Notes under the pieces: model-generated
The model's database searches: none
Told to the model about the DNA's origin: nothing
Seen by the model: the letters and a program-made list of their open reading frames with translations, nothing else
Made by a program: the position numbers and the translations under genes
NCBI GenBank assembly: GCA_947481355.1
Contig: CANKGM010000120.1
Span: 1 to 6,417 of the forward strand
From: Chitinophagaceae bacterium
GTDB taxonomy: Bacteria > Bacteroidota > Bacteroidia > Chitinophagales > Chitinophagaceae
Reading direction: 5' to 3'
DNA: 6,417 nucleotides
Shown: positions 1-6,417 of the stretch, piece by piece
How the letters are laid out: each line of letters starts with the position of its first letter
Numbering within the stretch: the first letter of the stretch is position 1

Positions 1-503
1 AGGTTTCTTTTTCTGCCTGCTCATTGGGTTCTAGTCCGTATGATGCTTGTTTTGCAAACACAAAACGGTCAATAGCATTAACGGCATGTAAGTCATCATC
101 CACTTCTGGAACAGCCGGTTTTGTTGGTGGAATAAATGACCAATGTTTTTTATATTTCGCCCCTTGAGCAATCCACTTGCGAATTACTTCAATTTCATTT
201 TTAGTAAGCGAAAGATTAGACGTTGGTGGAGGCATTACTTCTGCTGTGTCCGTCGTGGTTATCCGTACATACATCGCCGATTGCAATGGATCACCGGGCA
301 CAAGAATGTGGTGTGTAGGATCGTCTTTGAGCGCAGCAAAAGCACCCTCTTCTGTATCTAGCCTCAGGCCTGCTTTTCGGGCCTTTGCATCAGGCCCATG
401 GCATTTAAAACATCGATCAGAAAGGATAGGGCGTACATGGTAATTAAAGTCAACTACCTCTGGTATAGCTGGCTCTTTGCTTTGTTTTGTGAATGCGAAA
501 TAG
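1..503. repeat. Direct repeat unit A (5' coding part of second heme-protein copy)
   Basis: These bases align without gaps to 2541-3043 at a constant offset of 2540. By hand count there are 68 mismatches in the first 500 positions, about 86% identity. The longest exact match found is 47 bp at 159-205. Similarity stops being recognisable just past 503, where the membrane-anchor codons begin. The repeat continues past the left window edge. Confidence 0.95.
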
Positions 504-589
504 GATGGGACAGACACGATTACTACAACTGCAATTCCAATCAGTATTTTTCGCTTTTTCAATAATGCTATAGGGGCAATCATTTTCAT
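1..589 (-). CDS. PSCyt1/DUF1549 heme protein, second tandem copy (3' part outside window)
   Basis: This is the N-terminal 196 codons of a membrane-anchored cytochrome c-type protein, open to the window edge with no stop. The chosen start is ATG at 589; another in-frame ATG lies at 583. Residues 1-14 are basic (LLKKRK) and residues 15-33 form one hydrophobic segment, fitting an uncleaved signal anchor that places the rest in the periplasm. A CFKCH c-type heme site follows at residues 60-64, with VMPPP near residue 120 as a possible distal methionine ligand. The beginning of DUF1549 then runs to the edge. From residue 29 on, 165 of 168 residues match the complete copy at 796-3114; the three changes are A to V, H to R and S to A, reading from the complete copy. 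The first 28 residues differ strongly. The gene lies 206 nt downstream of that copy in the same direction, so co-transcription is possible. The exact biochemical function is unknown. Whether the 3' part is intact cannot be seen. Confidence 0.9.
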   Translation of the reverse strand, partial: MKMIAPIALLKKRKILIGIAVVVIVSVPSYFAFTKQSKEPAIPEVVDFNYHVRPILSDRCFKCHGPDAKARKAGLRLDTEEGAFAALKDDPTHHILVPGDPLQSAMYVRITTTDTAEVMPPPTSNLSLTKNEIEVIRKWIAQGAKYKKHWSFIPPTKPAVPEVDDDLHAVNAIDRFVFAKQASYGLEPNEQAEKET

Positions 590-617
590 AATCTACTTCT
601 TCATTTGGCATTACAAG

Positions 618-731
618 TTAATCAATTTTTTTATACGGAATACCACTTTTACGGTTGAAGTCTGTCCATGATAGAGGAAATTCATGACCCTTTTTTGGAG
701 ATGGTTCTCCGAAGAAGAAGAAATTGGAATT
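618..731 (-). pseudogene. Possible coding remnant between the tandem copies (37 codons, no start)
   Basis: A stop-free stretch from a TAA at 734-732 to a TAA at 620-618 encodes 37 residues. It has protein-like composition, including FFGEPSPKK and PLSWTDFNRKSGIPYKK, but contains no ATG, GTG or TTG that would leave most of it translated. It sits in the spacer between two tandem homologous genes and reads like the last residues of a deleted gene. It does not match the C-terminus of the complete heme protein (NIDETTIK), so it is not simply a leftover of that gene's tail. The family is not recognised. A chance open stretch is a real alternative. Confidence 0.25.
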
Positions 732-795
732 TTATCTAATACCTATGGATTTCAATGCGCTGAAAAAACAATTGTTACACTGAAATTGAACTAGA

Positions 796-3114
796 TTATT
801 TTATGGTTGTTTCATCAATATTAAATAGCATTTGGTTCATCTGCATCAATGCAGCGGTTGACGCAATATCCTTAGTTTGTATGTGATCAAGTTCCCCTTC
901 GTTCAAAAATTTTTTAGCATCACGTTGTTTGCTCGTGAACTTTATTTTTTCTTGGGTATAGTATTCCTTAAGCATCTTGCGCTCTTTATCGGTGGGTGTT
1001 CTACACACGATTAACCTGAATGATTTTTCTATTTTTTGTTCTTCTGACAAATTCTGGGTTGAGGTGCGTTCTGCCAATACCCTCGCCGCTTCCAGTACTT
1101 GTGGGTCATTCATCAACACCAACGCTTGAAGGGGAGTGTTGGTTCTCATCCTGCTTACTTCACATTGGTCTCTTGTTACGGCATCCATAATCAACATGGC
1201 TGGTGGTGGGGCGGTTCGTTTAATAAACGTATACAAGCCTCTTCTGTACAAACTTCCACCTTCATCTTGTATGTATTTGGCTAAATCTCCTCTGCCTGCC
1301 GTAGTCGATTCCCAAACTCCTTTTGGTTGGTAAGGCTTTACGCTTGGACCACCAATTTCGGGATTCAACACACCAGCGGCACTTAATATCAAATCACGTT
1401 GTAATTCTGCGTTAAGCCTCATCCGAGGATAATAGCTGTAGTATTTATTATCAGGGTCCGTACCAAATTTCTGTTGAGTTTGTTTGGTCGACTGCTTATA
1501 GGTGGTCGAAGTAACCATAAGCTTTACCATTTTTTTAATATCCCAACCGCTATCCATGAACTCAACAGCTAACCAATCCAATAATTCAGGATGGGTAGGC
1601 AATTCTCCTTGTGTGCCAAAATCTCCTGTCGTTTTCACTAATCCTCTTCCAAAAAACTCAGCCCAAAGTCGGTTTACATAAACGCGGGCTGTAAGGGGAT
1701 TATCTCTTGAGGTCAACCATTGGGCTAATCCCAACCTGTTCTTCTGAAAACGTTTTGTGTTGTATGCCATGATGGAACTTGGCGTGTTCATGTCTACCGT
1801 GTCAGAAGGTTGATCGTAAACACCTCGTCGTAAAACACGTGTTGGTCTGATGTTTACGCTATCCTTCATAATCATCACCATCACATCGGCTGAATCTTTT
1901 TTGTTCAGGAAGCTTAATACAGTTTGTGCATCGGCGGAACTAATTTTCATTACGGGTTCTGCTGCAGGAGAAACAAGGTTAGGTTGTACATTTTCATCAA
2001 CTTGGTTAAAAAAAGCAAACATGCTATAGTAGTCTTTTTGTGTTACCGGATCATATTTATGATCATGGCATTTTGCACACTCCAACGTAATGGCTAGAAA
2101 GGCTTTGCCAAATGTATTGGTTCGGTCGGTTACGTATTCAATTCTATACTCTTCTTCAATGATTCCACCTTCTTGGGTGATCTTATGATTTCGATTGAAT
2201 CCTGTTGCTAATAATTGTTCTTTGGTTGGATTGGGTAATAGATCTCCTGCAACCTGCCAGGTGATAAAAGTAGAAAAAGGATAATTTTTATTGAAGGCAT
2301 TGATTACCCAATCGCGCCAAGGCCACATGCTTCTGCCTCCATCGTCTTGGTAACCATGACTATCAGCATACCGAGCCAGGTCAAGCCATTGAATGGCCAT
2401 CTTTTCTCCATAATGTTTATTAGCAAGTAACTCATCGACTATTTTTTCATAGGCATTAGCGGCATTATCTTTTAAGAAACGATCTTGTTGTTCTAGTGTT
2501 GGCGGCAGTCCTGTCAGGTCCATGCACACACGCTTCAATAAGGTTTCTTTTTCTGATTGTTCATTCGGTTCAAGTCCATATGATGCTTGTTTTGCAAATA
2601 CAAAATGGTCGATGGCATTAACTGCATGTAAGTCATCATCCACTTCAGGAACAGCTGGTTTTGTCGGCGGAATAAATGACCAATGCTTTTTGTATTTAGC
2701 CCCTTGAGCAATCCACTTGCGAATTACTTCAATTTCATTTTTAGTGAGCGAAAGATTAGACGTTGGTGGGGGCATCACTTCTGCTGTATCTGTTGTGGTT
2801 ATTCGTGCATACATCGCAGATTGCAGCGGATCACCTGGAACTAGAATATGATGTGTAGGATCATCCTTTAATGCTGCAAATGCACCTTCTTCTGTATCGA
2901 GTCGTAGACCTGCTTTCCGTGCTTTAGCATCCGGACCATGGCACTTGAAGCACCGATCGGATAGAATTGGACGAACATGGTAATTAAAGTCAACCACCTC
3001 TGGTATAGCGGGCTCTTTGCTTTGTTTTGTAAAAGCAAAATAAGAAAACGCAACACAGAGAATACCTAATGCGCTTATCAATAAAATTTTCTTATTCACT
3101 AAAAGTTTGTTCAC
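796..3114 (-). CDS. Membrane-anchored PSCyt1-DUF1549-DUF1553 heme protein, complete copy
   Basis: This complete 772-residue protein has the planctomycete cytochrome architecture also found in Verrucomicrobia and some Bacteroidota. Residues 9-28 are a hydrophobic signal anchor after a lysine-rich start. PSCyt1 spans about residues 44-140, with heme motif CFKCH at 55-59 and VMPPP at 113-117. DUF1549 spans about 160-370 and contains WLDLARYADSHGYQDD near 243-258 and the family-typical CAKCHDHKYDP at 346-356, a second potential heme c site. DUF1553 spans about 455-705, with NRLWAEFFGRGLV (481-493), GDFG (497-500), LPTHPELLDWLA (505-516) and RTNTPLQALVLMNDP (657-671). The protein is compact; some relatives carry extra inserted domains. 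The start codon is GTG at 3114; an in-frame stop lies nine codons upstream with no ATG between. A second GTG at codon 6 (3099) would give an equally plausible MNKKILL start. The biochemical role is unproven; an envelope redox function linked to polysaccharide use has been suggested for such families. The partner often seen, DUF1501, is not in the window. Confidence 0.93.
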   Translation of the reverse strand: MNKLLVNKKILLISALGILCVAFSYFAFTKQSKEPAIPEVVDFNYHVRPILSDRCFKCHGPDAKARKAGLRLDTEEGAFAALKDDPTHHILVPGDPLQSAMYARITTTDTAEVMPPPTSNLSLTKNEIEVIRKWIAQGAKYKKHWSFIPPTKPAVPEVDDDLHAVNAIDHFVFAKQASYGLEPNEQSEKETLLKRVCMDLTGLPPTLEQQDRFLKDNAANAYEKIVDELLANKHYGEKMAIQWLDLARYADSHGYQDDGGRSMWPWRDWVINAFNKNYPFSTFITWQVAGDLLPNPTKEQLLATGFNRNHKITQEGGIIEEEYRIEYVTDRTNTFGKAFLAITLECAKCHDHKYDPVTQKDYYSMFAFFNQVDENVQPNLVSPAAEPVMKISSADAQTVLSFLNKKDSADVMVMIMKDSVNIRPTRVLRRGVYDQPSDTVDMNTPSSIMAYNTKRFQKNRLGLAQWLTSRDNPLTARVYVNRLWAEFFGRGLVKTTGDFGTQGELPTHPELLDWLAVEFMDSGWDIKKMVKLMVTSTTYKQSTKQTQQKFGTDPDNKYYSYYPRMRLNAELQRDLILSAAGVLNPEIGGPSVKPYQPKGVWESTTAGRGDLAKYIQDEGGSLYRRGLYTFIKRTAPPPAMLIMDAVTRDQCEVSRMRTNTPLQALVLMNDPQVLEAARVLAERTSTQNLSEEQKIEKSFRLIVCRTPTDKERKMLKEYYTQEKIKFTSKQRDAKKFLNEGELDHIQTKDIASTAALMQMNQMLFNIDETTIK
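2541..3043. repeat. Direct repeat unit B (5' coding part of complete heme-protein copy)
   Basis: This is the partner of the repeat unit at 1-503, in the same orientation, within codons 25-191 of the complete heme-protein gene. Mismatches are sparse at 2661-2780 (8 in 120) and dense at 2781-2960 (37 in 180). Confidence 0.95.
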
Positions 3115-3123
3115 GGTAAATGT

Positions 3124-3154
3124 ATTGAGAGCATTCTGTTAAGCCATCTATTTG
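3124..3154 (+). promoter_or_regulatory. Candidate Bacteroidota-type promoter for pckG
   Basis: ATTG at 3124-3127 and TCTATTTG at 3147-3154 are separated by exactly 19 nt. They match the Bacteroidota primary-sigma pattern (TTTG or TTG, about 19-21 nt, TAnnTTTG) at 3 of 4 and 7 of 8 positions. Transcription would start near 3160 and give pckG a leader of about 180 nt. An alternative with TTTA at 3159-3162 and TATATTTC at 3182-3189, also 19 nt apart, lacks the important G of the -33 element. The region is AT-rich, so chance matches are likely. No equally good match was found facing left for the heme-protein gene. Confidence 0.35.
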
Positions 3155-3338
3155 ACAATTTACATAAGAATTCGCTGTTTATATATTTCCATCTTGATAA
3201 TATCCGAAATCGATTGCGTTCATGATATAACCTAAGTGGGTTTTCATTCGATTTAATGATTTCTGTTCGGAGGTTAACTAACATAGGTCATATATTCTGG
3301 ATATCCCATTTTTTAGTTTCGCTAGAAATCGAAGGCTC

Positions 3339-5183
3339 ATGTTAAATAACCAACCTGATTACGTTAGTCATGGTTCACTCATTGCTTATGTTGAGGAAAT
3401 GGCTACCCTCTGCACTCCGGATGCAATTCATTGGTGTGATGGCTCTAAGGGAGAATATGATAATCTCTGCAGGCTTCTAGTTGAGGCAGGAACATTTAAA
3501 AAATTAAATCAAGAACGATGGCCTAATTCTTATGCCTGTACTTCAGACCCAAGTGATGTGGCCAGAGTAGAGGATAAAACATTTATTTGTAGCAGAAGAA
3601 AAGAGGATGCAGGCCCAACAAACAATTGGGTTGATCCGAGAGAGATGAAGCGTAAAATGAATGAATTATTCACGGGTTCTATGAAAGGTAGAACCATGTA
3701 TGTCATTCCATTTTGCATGGGCCCGTTGGGCTCTCCACTGTCAAAGATTGGTGTTCAAATTACCGACTCAGCCTACGTAGTAGTCAATATGCATATCATG
3801 ACACGCGTAGGGAATGATGTATTAAAAATATTAGGCTCAGCAGGTGAATTCGTGAAATGTTTGCATTCATTGGGAGCACCGTTACAAGCCGGACAAAAAG
3901 ATGTTACATGGCCATGTAACCCAACTACAAAATACATCGTCCATTATCCTGAAGATCGAGAAATTGTATCCTATGGTTCAGGATATGGCGGTAATGCCCT
4001 CTTAGGTAAAAAATGCTTTGCCTTACGCATCGCCTCTGCCATGGCCAAGGATGAGGGTTGGCTCGCAGAGCACATGTTGATTTTGGGTGTTGAAGATCCA
4101 ACAGGTAGAAAAACATATGTGGCGGCAGCCTTCCCAAGTGCTTGTGGCAAAACGAATTTCGCTATGCTCATTCCACCGACAGATATGAATGGTTGGAAAG
4201 TCACCACCATCGGGGATGATATTGCCTGGATTAAACCCGGTAAGGATGGAAAACTATATGCCATCAATCCTGAACATGGATATTTTGGCGTAGCGCCTGG
4301 TACAAGCGAAAGCACGAACCCCAATGCCATTAAAGCCTTATCAAAAAATAGCATCTTCACGAATGTGGGCATTACCCCGGATGGTGATGTTTGGTGGGAA
4401 GGGCTCACCAAAGAAGTACCAAAGAAAATTTACAATTGGAAAAATGAATTGCATGACCCCGCATCAGGAAAGCCTGTAGCACACCCAAATTCACGATTCA
4501 CTGCACCCGCAAACCAATCACCAAGCATCGATGCCGATTGGGAAAATCCAAATGGTGTACCCATAAGTGCTTTTATTTTTGGAGGAAGAAGGAGTACTAC
4601 GATACCCCTGATTTATCAGGCTTTCAACTGGAATTTTGGAGTTTATCTTGCATCAACCATGGGTTCAGAAACTACCGCCGCGGCAGTGGGTGAAATTGGT
4701 AATGTTCGGCGTGATCCATTTGCCATGCTTCCATTCTGCGGTTACCATATGGCTGATTATTTTAATCATTGGTTACAGTTGGGTCGCAACTTACCTAATC
4801 CCCCTAGAGTGTTTGGTGTAAATTGGTTTAGAAAAGACAAAGAAGGTCGATTTCTATGGCCAGGGTTTGGCGAGAATATGAGAATATTAAAATGGATTAT
4901 TGAACGCGTAAATGGTGAAGTGTCTGCTATCGAAAGTCCTATCGGATGGATGCCAGAATATGAAGACATTGAATGGGGCAACATGAAATTTTCTCCTGAG
5001 CAATACGACGCTGTTATGGAGGTGGATAGGGAAGCGTGGAAGCAGGAAATACTTAACCATGAAGAATTGTTTTCACGGATGTACGATAAACTTCCAAAAG
5101 AATTTTTCTTTATGCGAGAACTTTTGCTATCAGGACTTTGGCGATCCCCTGAGCATTGGTCACTAGCCCCTGAAATACATTAA
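3339..5183 (+). CDS. pckG: Phosphoenolpyruvate carboxykinase, GTP-dependent (EC 4.1.1.32)
   Basis: This cytoplasmic enzyme converts oxaloacetate plus GTP to phosphoenolpyruvate, CO2 and GDP, the committing step of gluconeogenesis. It is complete at 614 residues, close to the roughly 600-620 usual for the GTP family. Visible landmarks, aligned from memory to the rat enzyme, are MKGRTMYVIPF (115-125), GSGYGGN with Tyr216, GKK (223-225) holding a metal-binding lysine, metal-ligand His245, and P-loop PSACGKTN (266-273) with the reactive Cys269. GDD (292-294) supplies the kinase-2 aspartates, HPNSRF contains Arg386, FGGRR ends at 418, and the mobile lid lies near 443-455. The guanine-binding phenylalanines appear to be Phe497, Phe505 and Phe510. 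These guanine contacts separate it from the unrelated ATP-dependent pckA family. The ATG start fits the family N-terminus; only a weak GAAGG sits 3 nt before it. The gene is divergent from the heme-protein genes and lies 49 nt before the pullulanase gene. Confidence 0.97.
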   Translation: MLNNQPDYVSHGSLIAYVEEMATLCTPDAIHWCDGSKGEYDNLCRLLVEAGTFKKLNQERWPNSYACTSDPSDVARVEDKTFICSRRKEDAGPTNNWVDPREMKRKMNELFTGSMKGRTMYVIPFCMGPLGSPLSKIGVQITDSAYVVVNMHIMTRVGNDVLKILGSAGEFVKCLHSLGAPLQAGQKDVTWPCNPTTKYIVHYPEDREIVSYGSGYGGNALLGKKCFALRIASAMAKDEGWLAEHMLILGVEDPTGRKTYVAAAFPSACGKTNFAMLIPPTDMNGWKVTTIGDDIAWIKPGKDGKLYAINPEHGYFGVAPGTSESTNPNAIKALSKNSIFTNVGITPDGDVWWEGLTKEVPKKIYNWKNELHDPASGKPVAHPNSRFTAPANQSPSIDADWENPNGVPISAFIFGGRRSTTIPLIYQAFNWNFGVYLASTMGSETTAAAVGEIGNVRRDPFAMLPFCGYHMADYFNHWLQLGRNLPNPPRVFGVNWFRKDKEGRFLWPGFGENMRILKWIIERVNGEVSAIESPIGWMPEYEDIEWGNMKFSPEQYDAVMEVDREAWKQEILNHEELFSRMYDKLPKEFFFMRELLLSGLWRSPEHWSLAPEIH

Positions 5184-5232
5184 GGCAAATTGTTATTTTT
5201 ACAATAACTTAACTGACTTAATCCATTTTGAG

Positions 5233-6417
5233 ATGAATTGTATTTCAAAAAAAGTATTGATCATTTTTATCATCATGCTATCAACTTTATTTGGCTATAG
5301 CCAATATGCGAATACCGAACAATACCCCGTTTATACTGGGAATGATTTGGGATTAACCTATAGTCCATCATCATCAACCTTTAAACTCTGGGCACCTTCT
5401 GCCGAAAAAGCAGAGATTATTTTTTATAGATCATCCCTCGGAAATGATGAAATTGATTCGTATGAAATGATCCGCAACGCACAAGGCACTTGGGTTAAGC
5501 GCATGGATCGTGACCTGAAAGGAGTTTACTATGTATTCCGTGTTTTCATCGATGGTAAATGGTCTAACCAAGTGCCAGATCCTTACGCGAAAGCTGTAGG
5601 AACAAATGGAAAACGCGCTATGGTGGTGGATTTGAGAGACACCAATCCTGAAAATTGGGAAAATGATTTTTCGCCGGCATTTTCTAAGCGAGCTTATATG
5701 ATGAAAGGAATTGGCGGACTTCCAACCGATGCCATTGTATACGAACTGCATGTACGAGACGCTAGTATTAGTTCAACATCAGGTATAAAAAATAAAGGGA
5801 AATTTCTTGGTCTATCCGAATCTGGAACCAAATCAGATGAAGGATTGTCAACAGGAATTGATCACTTAAAGGAACTTGGCGTAACCCATATTCATTTATT
5901 ACCATCATATGATTTTTATAGCATTGACGAATCACATCCAGATAGCACGCAATACAATTGGGGATATGATCCACTGAATTACAACACTCCTGAAGGGTCG
6001 TATTCAACCAATCCGGAAAATGGAAATACACGAATTAAAGAATTTAAAACATTAGTTGCTGCAATGCATGATCAAGGACTTCGTGTTGTGATGGATGTCG
6101 TATACAACCACACCATGCTCACTGAAAGTTCCAACTTCAATCAATTGGTCCCTGGGTATTACTTCAGACAAAAGGAAGGTGGTGGATTTTCAAATGCTTC
6201 CGCCTGTGGTAACGAAACCGCAAGTGAACGCCCAATGATGAGAAAATTTATCATTGAATCACTTGTCTATTGGGTAAAGGAATTTCACATTGATGGTTTT
6301 CGATTTGACTTAATGGGTATACACGATATCGAAACAATGAATGAAATTTCTGCAACACTTCATTCCATTAAGCCAGATATTCTATTGTATGGAGAGGGTT
6401 GGACAGCAGGTAGTTCG
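5233..6417 (+). CDS. pulA: Type I pullulanase (GH13 alpha-1,6-debranching enzyme), exported, 3' end outside window
   Basis: This enzyme hydrolyses alpha-1,6 branch linkages in pullulan and branched alpha-glucans. The first 395 codons are present, open to the window edge. Residues 1-24 look like a signal peptide: a lysine-containing start, the hydrophobic stretch VLIIFIIMLSTLFG and likely cleavage near GYS-Q, implying periplasmic or extracellular action. A CBM48-like beta domain covers about residues 34-135 (FKLWAPSAEKAEI at 50-62). The GH13 barrel follows: the type I pullulanase signature YNWGYDP at 241-247, region I DVVYNH at 288-293, region II GFRFD at 355-359 with nucleophile Asp359, and region III GEGW at 387-390 with acid/base Glu388. 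Region IV with the third catalytic acid would lie past the edge. ATG at 5233 is chosen because it gives the full signal peptide; no Shine-Dalgarno is evident. It starts 49 nt after pckG with no strong terminator between, so the two may share a transcript. A related GH13 debrancher is possible, but YNWGYDP favours pullulanase. Confidence 0.94.
   Translation, partial: MNCISKKVLIIFIIMLSTLFGYSQYANTEQYPVYTGNDLGLTYSPSSSTFKLWAPSAEKAEIIFYRSSLGNDEIDSYEMIRNAQGTWVKRMDRDLKGVYYVFRVFIDGKWSNQVPDPYAKAVGTNGKRAMVVDLRDTNPENWENDFSPAFSKRAYMMKGIGGLPTDAIVYELHVRDASISSTSGIKNKGKFLGLSESGTKSDEGLSTGIDHLKELGVTHIHLLPSYDFYSIDESHPDSTQYNWGYDPLNYNTPEGSYSTNPENGNTRIKEFKTLVAAMHDQGLRVVMDVVYNHTMLTESSNFNQLVPGYYFRQKEGGGFSNASACGNETASERPMMRKFIIESLVYWVKEFHIDGFRFDLMGIHDIETMNEISATLHSIKPDILLYGEGWTAGSS

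Noticed and set aside
143..443. Plus-strand open frames of 72 and 88 codons at the left end
   Set aside because: They are antisense to the second heme-protein copy, whose minus-strand frame is 98% identical in protein to the complete copy. The complete copy's matching region has no equivalent long plus-strand frames.
1..589. Second heme-protein copy as a pseudogene or recent assembly duplicate
   Set aside because: Mismatches are almost all silent with no frameshift or stop in 196 codons, which argues against decay. The 14% DNA divergence argues against a simple duplicated contig end; strain mixing remains to be excluded with reads.
611..685. Alternative 24-codon minus-strand frame with an ATG in the spacer between the copies
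   Set aside because: It is very short, has no clear ribosome binding site and a less protein-like composition than the overlapping 37-codon frame.
763..788. Possible intrinsic terminator just after the complete heme-protein gene (CAATT/AATTG followed by six T on the minus strand)
   Set aside because: The stem is only 5 bp with one G-C pair and a 10-nt loop, too weak to call.
3299..3306. Perfect palindrome GGATATCC upstream of pckG
   Set aside because: An isolated 8-bp palindrome is expected by chance, and there is no second copy or known operator match nearby.
3971..4411. 146-codon open frame on the minus strand inside pckG
   Set aside because: It is a shadow of the strongly supported PEP carboxykinase reading frame; the translated antisense protein shows no recognisable domain.
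5189..5205. ATTGT/ACAAT inverted repeat after pckG
   Set aside because: A 5-bp AT-rich stem with no T-tract after it is not a convincing terminator or operator.
5431..6031. Minus-strand open frames of 106 and 87 codons inside the pullulanase gene
   Set aside because: They lie antisense to conserved GH13 coding sequence and show no family features, so they are chance frames.

Overview
The window looks like chromosomal DNA of a Bacteroidota bacterium, most likely of the Cytophagales type. The signs are moderately AT-rich DNA, start codons mostly without a clear Shine-Dalgarno sequence, a promoter-like match to the Bacteroidota -33/-7 pattern, a secreted protein with a signal peptide ending in SQ, and a GTP-type PEP carboxykinase beside a type I pullulanase. 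The taxonomic call is inference. No rRNA, tRNA, transposase, CRISPR or phage gene is visible.

Left part, minus strand (1-3114): two tandem, same-direction copies of a membrane-anchored protein with a planctomycete-type cytochrome c domain (PSCyt1) followed by DUF1549 and DUF1553. The upstream copy (3114-796) is complete at 772 residues. The downstream copy (589 to beyond position 1) is cut by the window edge, so only its first 196 codons are present. Over about 500 bp the copies are roughly 86% identical in DNA with no gaps, yet 165 of 168 aligned residues are the same. Almost all substitutions are silent, so both copies appear to be maintained genes. The 206-bp spacer between them holds a short stop-free stretch that resembles the tail of a lost gene.

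Middle (3115-3338): a 224-bp divergent intergenic region with a candidate Bacteroidota-type promoter facing right, which would give the next gene a leader of roughly 180 nt.

Right part, plus strand (3339-6417): a complete GTP-dependent phosphoenolpyruvate carboxykinase gene (614 residues, key active-site residues present). After 49 nt comes the 5' part (395 codons) of an exported type I pullulanase, cut by the window edge after catalytic regions I, II and III.

Functionally, the right side combines the committing step of gluconeogenesis with alpha-glucan debranching outside the cytoplasm. The left side encodes envelope heme proteins of unknown function, in a family often found near polysaccharide-degradation genes. 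No direct link between the two sides can be shown here. I see no clearly new system; the most unusual element is the tandem, strongly conserved PSCyt1/DUF1549 gene pair.
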